Source of the DNA: Propionicimonas sp.
Lineage (GTDB): Bacteria > Actinomycetota > Actinomycetes > Propionibacteriales > Propionibacteriaceae
DNA: 39,922 nucleotides
Assembly: GCF_029975155.1 (NCBI RefSeq)
Contig: NZ_JARKPQ010000147.1
Coordinates: 1 to 39,922 of the forward strand
Direction of reading: 5' to 3'
The first letter of the stretch is position 1. Each line of letters opens with the position of its first letter. This document shows, one piece after another, positions 22,441 to 31,506 of this stretch. The position numbers were made by a program, and so were the translations under genes. A model generated the notes under the pieces. It was not told the DNA's origin. It saw only the letters and a program-made list of their open reading frames with translations, and made no database searches.

Positions 22441-23904
22441 TCAGCTGCTGACCTTGCAGACCGTGTCGAGGTCGTCGGTGTTGTTCTTGGAGTTCTTGCT
22501 CGCCGACGGCTTGGGGCTGGCCGAACCGGACGGGCTTCCGGACGGGTTGGCGTCCTCGGCCTCGGAGGCGGCGATCTTGTCGGCGACGACCGTCCGGATC
22601 TTCGCGAAGTCGGGGTCCATCGGGACGATCAGCGGCGGGGTGAAGCTCACCGAGGCCATCGGCAGCGACTTGCCCTTCATGGCCAGGTCGAGCAGCGTGC
22701 CCAGCTCGGAGGACGGCACGTTCGTCGCCACGATCTCCTCACCGGCCTTGGCGATGTCCTGGAACTTGGTGAGCACGACCTCCGGCTTGAGCTGACGCAG
22801 CATGGCGTTCATCACGCACTTCTGCCGCACCATGCGCTCGTAGTCGGTGGAGTACTCCCGCGAGCGGGCGAACCAGAGCGCGTGGAAGCCGTCCAGCTTG
22901 ACGTTCTTGCCGGGCTTGATCCAGTCGTAGACGCCCTTCGGCCCGTGCAGGCTGCCGATCGGCACCTTCTTGCCGATGTCCAGCCGAATGCCGCCGACGG
23001 CGTCGATCAGCTGCTGGAAGCCCTTGAGGTCGATCATCGCCCAGTAGTTGATCTTCAGCCCGAGGATCTCCTCCACGACGCCGCGGGTGGCCTCCACGCC
23101 CGGGTACTTCACACCGGGGAACAGCTTCTTGTTCTGCACGGCGAGGGTGTAGATGCCGTTCAGCAGGCAGGCGTCGGCGAGGTTCTTCACGTGGCAGAAG
23201 TAGCCGTTCGGATACTTCGCGTGCAGTGGCGAGTCCGCGGGGAACGGGGCGTGCTGCATGTTCCGCGGCAGGCTGAACAGCACCGTCCGTCCGGTGTCGA
23301 CATCGATGCTGGCGACGGTGATCGAGTCCGGGCGCAGGCCGGTGCGGTCGGCGCCGGCGTCCCCGCCGAGCAGCAGCACGTTGATCCTGCCGTTCTGCGC
23401 CTGGGTGTCACCGCCACCGCCGAAGACGTTCCCGATCACGGACGCCTGCGTCGCGAACGCCCCGGACGCCGCCCAGGCGACCGTCCCGCTGGTCAGGGCG
23501 AGCACGAGCGCGAGGACGCCGGAGAGCCACTTGCCCCGGACCGACAGGTGCCGCGGGTTGGCCAGCCACCAGGCGTCCAGCAGCAGGAGGATCCAGCCGA
23601 GCGCGAGCACCGGCACCAGCCAGCGCAGCACGGTCAGGGTGATCGGGTTGGCGTACAGCCCGATCACGAAGGACCGGGCCGGGGTGAGCAGCAGCAGCGC
23701 CGCGGCGATCACCAGCAGCACCAGGCTGGCCCAGATCCGGAAGGCCACCCGACCGAGCCGTCGCTGCCCGACCGCCAACTGGGCCGAGCCCGGGACGACC
23801 AGCGTCATGCCCATCAGCACGAGCGCGCGGCGCAGGGCGATGCCCTGGCTGCGGCGCAGCGGGGACGGCAGCGCCGAGCCGGCGGGCTGGGCTGTCGAAG
23901 CCAT
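22441..23904 (-). CDS. LCP-family cell-wall polymer ligase
   Basis: This 487-residue membrane protein has about four N-terminal helices (roughly 27-43, 56-75, 90-110, 126-148) and an extracellular LytR-CpsA-Psr domain. Signatures are INVLLLGGDAG (174-184), the acidic and arginine residues around RTGLRPDSI (187-195), SLPRN (211-215), and later FARSREYSTDYERMVRQ. LCP enzymes transfer lipid-linked glycopolymers to peptidoglycan; in relatives this joins arabinogalactan. The C-terminus is a Ser/Pro/Lys-rich tail with a cysteine near the end. The ATG follows GGAGGAGAC. Neighbouring manC and TIGR03089 mirror the mycobacterial order around Rv3267. Confidence 0.92.
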   Translation of the reverse strand: MASTAQPAGSALPSPLRRSQGIALRRALVLMGMTLVVPGSAQLAVGQRRLGRVAFRIWASLVLLVIAAALLLLTPARSFVIGLYANPITLTVLRWLVPVLALGWILLLLDAWWLANPRHLSVRGKWLSGVLALVLALTSGTVAWAASGAFATQASVIGNVFGGGGDTQAQNGRINVLLLGGDAGADRTGLRPDSITVASIDVDTGRTVLFSLPRNMQHAPFPADSPLHAKYPNGYFCHVKNLADACLLNGIYTLAVQNKKLFPGVKYPGVEATRGVVEEILGLKINYWAMIDLKGFQQLIDAVGGIRLDIGKKVPIGSLHGPKGVYDWIKPGKNVKLDGFHALWFARSREYSTDYERMVRQKCVMNAMLRQLKPEVVLTKFQDIAKAGEEIVATNVPSSELGTLLDLAMKGKSLPMASVSFTPPLIVPMDPDFAKIRTVVADKIAASEAEDANPSGSPSGSASPKPSASKNSKNNTDDLDTVCKVSS

Positions 23905-24082
23905 GGGTCTCCTCCAGGACGGTGAGCGGGCGCCTTCCAGTATTGCCGCCGGGGCGAAACCCTCCCGGCTGCCGCGCCGTCGCGCACCCGCTTCCGGGTC
24001 GTCCGACGTGGAACGCAGCGATACGGCCTCATTCCGCGTGCTCCCGGCCTAGCCTTGAACCACCGAGCAGGAGGTGGCAAGG

Positions 24083-25414
24083 ATGCGCCGGATCCTCAGC
24101 GTGCTGTCCGCACTGGCGATCGCTGTGCCTCTCCTGCTGACCGGCCCGCCGGCTGTCGCGGCCCCACTCCCGCGTGCCGCCACCCGGATCAACGACGTCG
24201 ACGGGGACGGCCGGGTCGACCTCGTCTTCGTCCTCGGGGACAGGAGAGCCGAGGACCCTGCGGACCGGCCGCGGCTGCAGGTGCGCTTCGCGGACGGTGA
24301 CATCCAGTCCATCACGGCGGAGGAGATGGGTGACGAGATCTTCGAGGACTCGACCTTCGGCCGCGGGCTCGCCGTCGGCGACCTCAACGCCGACGGCTGC
24401 GCCGACATCGTCGTCAGCGACACGAGCGCCGGTCCGTCCTACAACGGCAGGGTGTGGGCAGTGTGGGGCTCGGCGGACGGCATCTCCGCGAAACGGGTGA
24501 CGGTGCTGACGACGGGGCGGCGCAGCGAGTCGATCGGGCAGTCCGTGGCCTTCGTGCCGCTGCCGGACCCTGTGCTTGCCGTCTCCGGCTACCACTCGCG
24601 GCTCGGCAGCGTCACCCTCCACCGGGTCACCGCGTCCGGGCGGCTGGGCGCTGCCCGGCAGATCCGGATGGGCTCCCCCGGCATCGTCGGTCAGGCCCGG
24701 CCGGAGGTGGGATTCGGCGACTCCATGGCCGCCTCCGGGGACCTGCTGGTGCTCGGCGCCAGCACTGTGAACGCGGTCTACGTGCTGCAGCTGCGACCTG
24801 GGCTGCGCTACTGGGCGACCCGGGTCCGCCAGGGTTCCCGGGGCGTGCCCGGCACTCCCGAGGAGTTCGACGGCTTCGGCACGGAGGTGTCGGTCCTCGG
24901 CGACCGGGTCGCGGTCGCCGTGCTTGAGGGCGTCGGCCGGCACGAGTCGGCGGGCGCCGTGCAGGCGCTGCGAGTGGAACGGACCGGGCACGGGCTGCGG
25001 ATCCACCCCGGCCGCCTGATCACCCAGGCCGGCGCCGGCGTCCCGGGCACGGTGGGCAAGGACCGCAACTTCGGCCTGGACCTCATCGTCACCACGGTGT
25101 GCCCCGGGGTCCGTGGAGTGATCACCCGGGAGCGCCGGACGAGCCCGCTGGCTGTGCCGTTCGCCGCCACCGAACGCTGCCCTGGCCTCTGGCTGGACCA
25201 CCCCACCGTGAGGTACTCGCCGTCGGACTCAGACGTTCGAGAATGGGCCGACTTCACCGTCCTGCGGGACAGGCTGGCGGGGTCGGCCACGGAGGCCTGG
25301 GCGATCTGGGTGCCGGGTCAGTCACTCCTCACGGGCCGCCCGGGGGCCTGGACACCGGTGGACGCGGGCATCCCGGCGGACCAGCACGTGACGTTCGCCC
25401 CGCCTGCGGCGTAG
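24083..25414 (+). CDS. Secreted FG-GAP repeat protein
   Basis: This 443-residue protein has a Sec signal peptide (RRILSVLSALAIAVPLLL, cleavage likely after AVAA). FG-GAP/VCBS-like repeats follow: NDVDGDGRVDLVFV and AVGDLNADGCADIVVSD carry the DxDxDG calcium loops, and later blades such as GFGTEVSVLGDRVAVAV and FGDSMAASGDLLVLG complete a beta-propeller. No catalytic domain is visible. The ATG at 24083 is seven bases after AGGAGGT; a GTG nine bases earlier is less well placed. A TAGCCT sequence at 24051 may be the -10. Such proteins often bind surfaces or sugars, but the target is unknown. Confidence 0.85.
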   Translation: MRRILSVLSALAIAVPLLLTGPPAVAAPLPRAATRINDVDGDGRVDLVFVLGDRRAEDPADRPRLQVRFADGDIQSITAEEMGDEIFEDSTFGRGLAVGDLNADGCADIVVSDTSAGPSYNGRVWAVWGSADGISAKRVTVLTTGRRSESIGQSVAFVPLPDPVLAVSGYHSRLGSVTLHRVTASGRLGAARQIRMGSPGIVGQARPEVGFGDSMAASGDLLVLGASTVNAVYVLQLRPGLRYWATRVRQGSRGVPGTPEEFDGFGTEVSVLGDRVAVAVLEGVGRHESAGAVQALRVERTGHGLRIHPGRLITQAGAGVPGTVGKDRNFGLDLIVTTVCPGVRGVITRERRTSPLAVPFAATERCPGLWLDHPTVRYSPSDSDVREWADFTVLRDRLAGSATEAWAIWVPGQSLLTGRPGAWTPVDAGIPADQHVTFAPPAA

Positions 25415-25505
25415 CCGCGGAGCGCGATCCAGGCGCCTCCGGGACGGTTCGCCCAGCGGTGTCGCCGCCCGTCGTGACGGCGTCCTCGTTCCTCGGACGG
25501 CCTCG

Positions 25506-26951
25506 TCAGGGAGCGTGGGTGGCCGCGGTCGGCAGGTCGAGGACGAAGGTGGTCCCGTCCGCGTCGACGCTCAGGGTTCCGCCGAGCAGCCGGGCGTTCT
25601 CGGCGGCGATCGCCAGGCCGAGGCCGGACGACGCGCCGTGCCGGGCCGCGTCCCCGCGGACGAACCGGTCGAAGACCCGCTCGCGCAGTTCCTCCGGCAC
25701 ACCGGGGCCGCAGTCGTGGACGCTGATCCGCACACCGGCCGCGCTCCGGTCCACCCCCACCTCGACCGGCGGACGGCCGTGTTGGAGCGCGTTCGCGACC
25801 AGGTTGCGGACGACCACCCGCAACCGGGCCGCGTCGACCGGGACCATCACGGAGTCCGCTCCGGTGACGTGGATCAGGCCCGCTCCCGCGTCCGCCACCA
25901 CCTCGGCCACGAGGTCCATCACGTCAACCAGGCTCGGCACCACCTCGGCGCGGCCGGCGTCCATCCGGCTGATCTCCAGCAGATCCTCGGTCAGGCCGGC
26001 GAGCCGGCGCAGCTGCGGGGCCACCTGCGCAGCTGCCTCGTCCCTGGTCTCCGGGTTGCCCAGCGCCTCCGCGGACGCAAGCAGGGCCGCGGTCGGCGTG
26101 CGCAGTTCGTGGGCGACGTCCGAGGTGAACCGGCGCTGTGCCTCGTTCGCGTGTTCGAGCTCCCTGATCTGCGCGGTCAGCCGATCGGCCATGCTGTTCA
26201 CTGCCACCGACATGCGGGCGACCTCGTCGCGGCCACGCACCGGAACCCGGACGTCGAGCGCCCCCGCAGCCACCTGCTCGGCCATCTTCCTCGCGTCGGT
26301 CAGCGGACGCGCAACCCGCGCAGCGAGCAGTCCGGCGACGGCGAGCGCGGCGAGGCTGATCGCCGCCGAGTACGCGACCAGGGTGCTGCCCAGTCCCGGG
26401 ACCGGATCGACCACCTCGCTGAGCGCGCGGGCTCGGACCACGAGCCATAGCGGCACAGTCGCCTTCTCCGGCGCGACCACCATGGCGTAGCCGATCATGT
26501 AGCCGCCGCAGGACCGGCTCCACCAGGTGAAGCTGGTCGGCGACGACTCCTCCGTCCTGAGCCCGTCGACCGCATCCGCGAGGCATCCGGTGAGCCGCTC
26601 ATGAAGCGGGATGTCGTTGTCCAAGTACACGTACTGCTCGGACTGGTCGGGGCGGAACGGCGCCGTGCGGGTGGGCAGCCCGATGAGCAGGCCTTCTCCT
26701 CCCTGCTCATCGGCTCCGAAGGGACGCGTGGTGGCCAGGTCGGCCAGGTGCCGCGCGGAGGGATTGCGCTCCAGCGACTCCAGCAGCCAGTCCGCATCGA
26801 CGCTGACCGCGGTCTCGAGCTGCTGGGCGACGACCTGCTCCCGGTTGTCCGCCGCCCACTGCATGGTCGTCAGCGTGAGCGCCCCGCAGGCCACCACCAC
26901 GGACGCCACCAGCGCGATGGCGATGCGCAGCCGCAGTCCGAGCCACCTCAT
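25506..26951 (-). CDS. Two-component sensor histidine kinase
   Basis: This 481-residue kinase has a helix at about 8-30, an extracytoplasmic sensor of about 150 residues with cysteines at 123 and 148 that could form a disulfide, and a second helix at 190-212. A HAMP domain, the dimerisation helix with phosphoacceptor H281 (SDVAHELRTP), the N box NLVANALQHG (383-392), and the G boxes DCGPGVP and SSGLGLAI follow. Its ATG overlaps the regulator stop (ATGA), so it is the second gene of the pair. The signal is unknown. It is a prototypical HisKA plus HATPase kinase of the OmpR-partner class. Confidence 0.95.
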   Translation of the reverse strand: MRWLGLRLRIAIALVASVVVACGALTLTTMQWAADNREQVVAQQLETAVSVDADWLLESLERNPSARHLADLATTRPFGADEQGGEGLLIGLPTRTAPFRPDQSEQYVYLDNDIPLHERLTGCLADAVDGLRTEESSPTSFTWWSRSCGGYMIGYAMVVAPEKATVPLWLVVRARALSEVVDPVPGLGSTLVAYSAAISLAALAVAGLLAARVARPLTDARKMAEQVAAGALDVRVPVRGRDEVARMSVAVNSMADRLTAQIRELEHANEAQRRFTSDVAHELRTPTAALLASAEALGNPETRDEAAAQVAPQLRRLAGLTEDLLEISRMDAGRAEVVPSLVDVMDLVAEVVADAGAGLIHVTGADSVMVPVDAARLRVVVRNLVANALQHGRPPVEVGVDRSAAGVRISVHDCGPGVPEELRERVFDRFVRGDAARHGASSGLGLAIAAENARLLGGTLSVDADGTTFVLDLPTAATHAP

Positions 26952-27625
26952 GACCGGTCCATCCGGTAGCCGATACCGCGGACGGTGTGCAGGTGCGCGG
27001 GGCAGGCCGGGACGTCCTCGATCTTCGCTCGCAGCCGTTGCACCACCGCGTCCACCAGCCGGGAGTCCCCGGCGTAGCCGTAGCCCCACACGTTCGCCAG
27101 CAGCTGGTGGCGGCTCAGCACCTGGCCGCGGTGCTCGGCGAGCTCGACCAGCAGCCGCAGCTCGGTGGGAGTCAGCGCCACTGGCTCGCCCGCCTTCGTC
27201 ACGGTCATGGCCGCCGTGTCGATGCACAGGTCGCCGAACCTCAGCACAGCCGCGTCAGCGCCCGAGGACGTCCGCCGCAGTACGGCCTTGATCCGGGCGT
27301 CGAGCACCCGGGGCTCCGCCGGCTTGGTGACGTAGTCGTCCGCACCACACTCCAGCCCGGCGACGATGTCGATCGGATCGGAGCGGGCGGTGAGCATGAT
27401 GATCGGCAGCAGGGACGCGGCCCGCACCCGGCGGGCGGTCTCGAACCCGTCGATGCCCGGCAGCATCACGTCGAGCAGCAGCACGTCCCACGGTTCGCCG
27501 GCGAGCGCGGCCAGCCCCGCGGCGCCGTCCGGGGCGGTGCGGACGGCGTGTCCCAGCGACGTCAGCGCCAGCGCGAGCGCGTCCGCCACGCCCGGATCGT
27601 CCTCGACCAGCAGTACCCGACTCAT
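26948..27625 (-). CDS. OmpR-family response regulator
   Basis: This 225-residue protein has a receiver domain with acidic pocket D9-D10, phospho-acceptor D52 (LLDVMLPG), T79 and K101, followed by a winged-helix DNA-binding domain (TPTELRLLVELAEHRGQVLSR ... VDAVVQRLRAKIED ... VRGIGYRM). ATG at 27625 sits behind GGAGGT. The frame is open further upstream, but that part crosses a repeat-filled gap. It is coupled to the histidine kinase. Nearby genes do not point to a clear target. Confidence 0.95.
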   Translation of the reverse strand: MSRVLLVEDDPGVADALALALTSLGHAVRTAPDGAAGLAALAGEPWDVLLLDVMLPGIDGFETARRVRAASLLPIIMLTARSDPIDIVAGLECGADDYVTKPAEPRVLDARIKAVLRRTSSGADAAVLRFGDLCIDTAAMTVTKAGEPVALTPTELRLLVELAEHRGQVLSRHQLLANVWGYGYAGDSRLVDAVVQRLRAKIEDVPACPAHLHTVRGIGYRMDRS

Positions 27626-27711
27626 CTGACCTCCTTCGCCGCCAACTCTGACAAAGGAATGTCCCGGTTGTGTCTCAACCGAGTCCCGGTCCATCGCCAC
27701 GTGGTGGATAT

Positions 27712-27863
27712 CGGGGACGGACCCCTTTTCCGCCACCGCTCATTCCCGCCGACGGCGACAAACTCGGCGGCTTCCAGCGACCGAGGCGACCGGAGGTGAA
27801 CGGGAAAGGAACCGTCCCCTTCCCGTTCAGGCTGGGGTGGACCGAGAGGGGAACCATCCCCGG
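27712..27863. repeat. Cluster of three family A repeats between purE and the regulator
   Basis: A full 33-base element (27797-27829), from TGAACGGGAAAGG to CTTCCCGTTCA, has near-complete dyad symmetry. Degenerate relatives lie on each side: GGGGACGGACCCCTTTTCCG at 27712 and a GAGGGGAACCATCCCC at 27845. This 274-base gap has no gene that I can support. Confidence 0.75.
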
Positions 27864-27899
27864 GCGGCCGAAGCCTGGACCGGCGGACGGCGGGTCGGA

Positions 27900-28394
27900 T
27901 CACTGGCCGCGGACGGACGCACCCTTCGCCCGCGCGACCTCGCGCAGGGACTCCTGGAAGGCGACCATCTTCTCGGCCAGGGCGGCGTCGGAGGCGGCCA
28001 GGATCCGCACCGCCAGCAGGCCGGCGTTGCGGGCGTTGCCGATCGCGACCGTTGCCACGGGCACGCCGGCGGGCATCTGCACGATGGAGAGCAGCGAGTC
28101 CATCCCGTCGAGGTACTTCAGGGGGACGGGCACGCCGATCACCGGCAGCGGGGTGAGCGCGGCCAGCATGCCGGGCAGATGGGCGGCTCCCCCGGCGCCG
28201 GCGACGATCACCTTCAGGCCGCGGGTATGGGCGCCGCGTCCGTAGGCGACCATGTCCTCCGGCATCCGGTGGGCGGAGACCACGTCCGCCTCGTACGGCA
28301 CGCCGAACTCCGTGCACGCCTCCGCGGTCGCCGACATCACCGGCCAGTCGGAGTCCGAGCCCATCACGATGCCGACCAGCGGCTGTTCACTCAT
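27900..28394 (-). CDS. purE: N5-carboxyaminoimidazole ribonucleotide mutase
   Basis: This 164-residue class I PurE moves the carboxyl group of N5-CAIR to give CAIR in purine synthesis. It has GSDSDW at 12-17, SAHRMP at about 40-45, and [11 protein letters not shown] at about 66-76, the substrate-binding loops. The start overlaps the purK stop by eight bases, and both work in sequence. The length is normal for bacterial PurE. Confidence 0.96.
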   Translation of the reverse strand: MSEQPLVGIVMGSDSDWPVMSATAEACTEFGVPYEADVVSAHRMPEDMVAYGRGAHTRGLKVIVAGAGGAAHLPGMLAALTPLPVIGVPVPLKYLDGMDSLLSIVQMPAGVPVATVAIGNARNAGLLAVRILAASDAALAEKMVAFQESLREVARAKGASVRGQ

Positions 28395-29547
28395 CGTCGT
28401 CTCCCATCAGCATCCGGGCCGCCCGCCAGGCCCGCTCGGTCACATCCCCGACGTCCTCGCCCAGGGCGGTCACATGGCCGACCTTGCGTCCGGGCACCAC
28501 GTCCTTGCCGTACAGCTGCACCTTCACCGCGCGATCGGCGGCCAACACCTCGGCCAGTCCGCCGAGCAGATCGGTGCGGCTCCCGCCCAGCACGTTCACC
28601 ATCACCGAGACCGGCGCACGCAGCGCCGCCGAGCCGAGCGGCAGGTCGGCGACCGCGCGCAGGTGGTTCTCGAACTGGCTGGTCACCGCGCCGTCGATGC
28701 TCCAGTGGCCGGTGTTGTGCGGACGCATGGCGAGCTCGTTCACCACCACCGAGCCGTCGGCCCGCTGCATCAGTTCCACGGCGAGCACGCCGACCACGCC
28801 GAGTTCCTGCGCGATCCGCAGCGCCATCGCCTGCAGGTCGCGTACCTGGTCGGGACGCAGTCCCGGCGCCGGCGTGGTCGTCGCCGTGCAGATGCCATCG
28901 GTCTGGACGGTCTCGCTGATCGGATAGGCGACCGCCTGGCCGCCCGGGCGGCGCACCACCAGCGCGCTCAGCTCACGGGTGAAGTCGATGTACTCCTCCG
29001 CGATCACCACGGCGTTGGCACGCAGCCCGTCCAGCCCCTCGAACGGGACGCCGGCCTGCTCCGGGCCGTCCAGCTTCCACACGCCCTTGCCGTCGTAGCC
29101 GCCGCGGGACGTCTTGGCGATCACCGGCCAGCCGTGCGCGTCGCCGAAGGTGACCAGCGCGGCCGCATCCGGCACCACCTCGTTGACCGGGCACGGGACG
29201 CCCAGCTCGCGGAGTCGGGCACGCATCACCGCCTTGTCCTGGGCGTGGACGAGAGCCTCCGGACCCGGCCGGACGGCGATGCCCGCGGTCTCCAGATCGT
29301 GCAGGATCCGCGTGGGCACGTGCTCGTGGTCGAAGGTGACGACGTCGCAGCCGTCGGCGAACGCGGCCACCGTCGCCGGGTCGGTGTAGTCGCCGACCGT
29401 GACGTCACGGACCACCTGGGCCGCGGACACGTCCGGGCCCTCGGCCAGCAGGCGCAGCCGCAGCCCGAGCCCGATCGATGCCGCGTGCATCATCCGGGCC
29501 AGCTGGCCGCCACCGATCACGCCGACGGTCGCTGCGGGAGTCCTCAC
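28387..29547 (-). CDS. purK: N5-carboxyaminoimidazole ribonucleotide synthase
   Basis: This 386-residue ATP-grasp enzyme makes N5-CAIR from AIR, bicarbonate and ATP. The start [13 protein letters not shown] is diagnostic. [13 protein letters not shown] supplies the ATP-binding loop, and [18 protein letters not shown] the metal/substrate site. GTG at 29547 is chosen because the family N-terminus begins there; the open frame upstream is repeat-rich spacer. TAGGCT lies seven bases before the start (29555-29560), and there is no ribosome binding site. The stop overlaps purE. Confidence 0.95.
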   Translation of the reverse strand: MRTPAATVGVIGGGQLARMMHAASIGLGLRLRLLAEGPDVSAAQVVRDVTVGDYTDPATVAAFADGCDVVTFDHEHVPTRILHDLETAGIAVRPGPEALVHAQDKAVMRARLRELGVPCPVNEVVPDAAALVTFGDAHGWPVIAKTSRGGYDGKGVWKLDGPEQAGVPFEGLDGLRANAVVIAEEYIDFTRELSALVVRRPGGQAVAYPISETVQTDGICTATTTPAPGLRPDQVRDLQAMALRIAQELGVVGVLAVELMQRADGSVVVNELAMRPHNTGHWSIDGAVTSQFENHLRAVADLPLGSAALRAPVSVMVNVLGGSRTDLLGGLAEVLAADRAVKVQLYGKDVVPGRKVGHVTALGEDVGDVTERAWRAARMLMGDDDE

Positions 29548-29554
29548 CCGCGCG

Positions 29555-29560
29555 AGCCTA
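29555..29560 (-). promoter_or_regulatory. -10 box TAGGCT for leaderless purK
   Basis: TAGGCT on the minus strand with a 7-base spacer to the GTG at 29547, and no Shine-Dalgarno sequence. Confidence 0.5.
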
Positions 29561-29636
29561 GGGGAAGACGGACGCCAGGGCCTCGGCGTCTGAAACCCGA
29601 CAGGCAGCCCAGACCATCTGTCCGCCACGTCCACAG

Positions 29637-29690
29637 CTCGCAAGGTGGACCGAAACCGTCGAGTACGGCGGTCTCGGTCCACCTTGCGAG
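29637..29690. repeat. 22-base inverted repeat upstream of the peptidase E gene
   Basis: Left arm 29637-29658 starts CTCGCAAGGTGGACCGA and right arm 29669-29690 ends TCGGTCCACCTTGCGAG, with one mismatch over 22 bases and a 10-base loop. It ends 24 bases before the start codon, so it lies in the likely promoter region. Confidence 0.85.
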
Positions 29691-29714
29691 GAGGAGCTCT
29701 GCCAAGATGAAGTC

Positions 29715-30431
29715 ATGACCGTGCACATCGTCGCCATGGGTGGCGGCGGCTTCTCGATGTCTCCCTTCGGAGCCCCGACGAACCTCGACCGGTACCTGGT
29801 CGAACTGACCGGCAAGTCCTCGCCGCTGGTGTGTTTCGCCCCCACCGCCTCGGCCGACGATCCGCAGTACATCAACAAGTTCCTGCTGGCCTACGGCACC
29901 CTCGGCGTCCGCACGATGGTGCTCACGCTGTGGGAGGGCGGCTCGGCCGGCTCGGTCTCGCGGCTCGCCGACGCGGACCTGCTGCTGGTCGGCGGCGGGC
30001 ACACCGTCAACCTGATGGCGCTGTGGCAGGCGCACGGCGTGGACGCGGCCATCCGGGCCCGTCACAACGCCGGCGATGTCGTGCTCGCGGGCGTCTCGGC
30101 GGGCGGTGCGTGCTGGTATTCCGGCTGCATCACCGACTCCTTCGGCGACTTCCGTCCCTGGCGGGGCGGGCTGGGCCTGGTCCCGGGCAGCTTCTGCCCG
30201 CACTTCGACGGCGAGGCGGAACGGGCGCCGGCCTACACGGACGCGGTGGCCGGCGGAGACCTGCCCGGTGGCTACGGCGCGGACGACGGCGCCGGCGTCC
30301 ACTATGTCGACGGCGTGCCCACGAACTTCATCGCGGAGGCCTCGGGCCAGCGCGTCTACCGGGTGATGCCGTCCGATCTGCCGACGGCGAGCGGCGTCCT
30401 GGTCGAGCCGCAGCAGATGACCGTGCTGTGA
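29715..30431 (+). CDS. Peptidase E-like serine peptidase (family S51)
   Basis: This 238-residue protein has the S51 layout. MGGGGFSM is at the start, LLLVGGGHTVNLMALW in the middle, the catalytic serine lies in VLAGVSAGGACW, and a histidine in FCPHFD. Peptidase E cleaves N-terminal aspartyl dipeptides; other S51 relatives act as cyanophycinases, so the substrate is not certain. The ATG at 29715 has a -10-like CAAGAT six bases upstream. Its TGA is the first three bases of the 32-base family A repeat at 30429. Confidence 0.88.
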   Translation: MTVHIVAMGGGGFSMSPFGAPTNLDRYLVELTGKSSPLVCFAPTASADDPQYINKFLLAYGTLGVRTMVLTLWEGGSAGSVSRLADADLLLVGGGHTVNLMALWQAHGVDAAIRARHNAGDVVLAGVSAGGACWYSGCITDSFGDFRPWRGGLGLVPGSFCPHFDGEAERAPAYTDAVAGGDLPGGYGADDGAGVHYVDGVPTNFIAEASGQRVYRVMPSDLPTASGVLVEPQQMTVL

Positions 30432-30460
30432 ACCGAGGGGGAACCGTCCCCCTTCGGTTA
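30429..30460. repeat. Family A element forming the whole pepE-gtrA convergent gap
   Basis: The sequence from TGAACCGAGGGGGAACC to CCCCCTTCGGTTA is an imperfect palindrome of 32 bases. Its first three bases are the stop codon of the plus-strand gene, and its last three (TAA on the minus strand) the stop codon of gtrA. No other sequence separates the two genes. Confidence 0.85.
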
Positions 30461-30889
30461 GCGGAAGATCAGGCCTCGCTGGACGATGAAGTTCACCGTC
30501 GTGGCCACGCCCTGGGCGATCACGAAGCCGACGACCTGCGCGACCGTCTGGCTGCCGGACAGGCCCAGCACCCAGGGGTAGAGGACGGCGAACAGCCCCA
30601 CCTGCAGCGCGAAGGTGAGCCCGTACAGCGCCATCACGGCGGCGAAGCGACGCGTGGACGCCTCCGCCTGGAAGGTCCAGCGGCGGTTGATCAGGTACGC
30701 GGTGGTCGTGCCGGCGATGAACGACAGCGCCTTCGCCGGGGTGTGGTCGAGGCCGGCGAGGTTCATCAGCACCACCAGCAGGCCGAAGTCGACCACCGCC
30801 GACAGCCCCCCGGAGATCACGAACCGCGTCAGCTGGGTGCGCAGGGCCAGCCGCTGCGACGTCGCCTCCGCCGCTTCCGGACCGGTCAT
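30458..30889 (-). CDS. GtrA-family membrane protein
   Basis: This 143-residue protein has four predicted helices with the GtrA signature: an N-terminal RTQLTRFVISGGLSAVVDFG, AKALSFIAGTTTAYLINRRWTF, and a C-terminal TVNFIVQRGLIFR. GtrA proteins are thought to flip or help transfer polyprenyl-linked sugars across the membrane. The ATG overlaps the stop of the PH-domain gene (ATGA). In mycobacteria, as I recall, a GtrA gene sits at the same place beside purK. The long frame upstream of the chosen start lies inside the PH gene and is a shadow. Confidence 0.9.
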   Translation of the reverse strand: MTGPEAAEATSQRLALRTQLTRFVISGGLSAVVDFGLLVVLMNLAGLDHTPAKALSFIAGTTTAYLINRRWTFQAEASTRRFAAVMALYGLTFALQVGLFAVLYPWVLGLSGSQTVAQVVGFVIAQGVATTVNFIVQRGLIFR

Positions 30890-31401
30890 TCGTCCCGCAG
30901 CTCCGGCGCCTTGATGGGGTCCTCGCCGCCGAAGAGCAGCTCGGTCATCACCACGTGGACGCGCTCCACCTCCGGGATGTCGTCGAGGGTGACCGGCTGG
31001 TCCGCCGCGGTGGTCAGCACCAGCGTGCCGCAGCCGAGCAACTGGTCGATCGGCCCCCGCCGGTAGGCGACGTTGTTGATCCGGGTCAGCGGCATGTCGT
31101 GGCCGGTCTTCACCAGGATCCCGCGCCGGGTGATGATCCGCCGGTTCGTGAACGTGTAGGTGCTGGTCAGCCAGCGCAGGAACGGCGCGACCACCCAGAT
31201 CGCCGCCACCAGCAGCGCCACCACGGCGACCAGCCAGCCGGCTCCCGGCTGCCACGACGCGGGGATCAACGCGAACGCGAAGCCCGTCACCACCGCGACC
31301 ACCAACAGCAGCAACGCGGGGACGATCAGGGCCTTGACGTGGGTGCGCAGGTGCAGCACCACCACCTCGTCCTTGCCCAGGAGTTGCGGATCAAGACCCA
31401 T
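30886..31401 (-). CDS. PH-domain (DUF304-like) membrane protein
   Basis: This 171-residue protein has two hydrophobic helices (about 27-47 and 56-76), followed by a bacterial pleckstrin-homology-like domain: YTFTNRRIITRRGILVKTGHDMPLTRINNVAYRRGPIDQLLG. The start at 31401 (MGLDPQLLGKDE) fits the family; an in-frame start 21 codons upstream is less likely. No Shine-Dalgarno sequence is seen before it; a GACCAT box seven bases upstream may be a -10 for a leaderless message. The molecular function is unknown. It is coupled to gtrA, so both probably act at the membrane. Confidence 0.85.
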   Translation of the reverse strand: MGLDPQLLGKDEVVVLHLRTHVKALIVPALLLLVVAVVTGFAFALIPASWQPGAGWLVAVVALLVAAIWVVAPFLRWLTSTYTFTNRRIITRRGILVKTGHDMPLTRINNVAYRRGPIDQLLGCGTLVLTTAADQPVTLDDIPEVERVHVVMTELLFGGEDPIKAPELRDE

Positions 31402-31506
31402 GCCGCCAATGGTCCCACACCGCTCCAGCTCGCCGATCCAGCCGTAGACCGTGAGTTCACCCACCGTCAGACGTGGACGAATTCACAGTGAGTGGGGCTG
31501 GGCCGT

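Noticed and set aside
25415..25505. Terminator hairpin between the FG-GAP and kinase genes
   Set aside because: Only a five-base stem (CGCCG/CGGCG) could be found, too weak to call.
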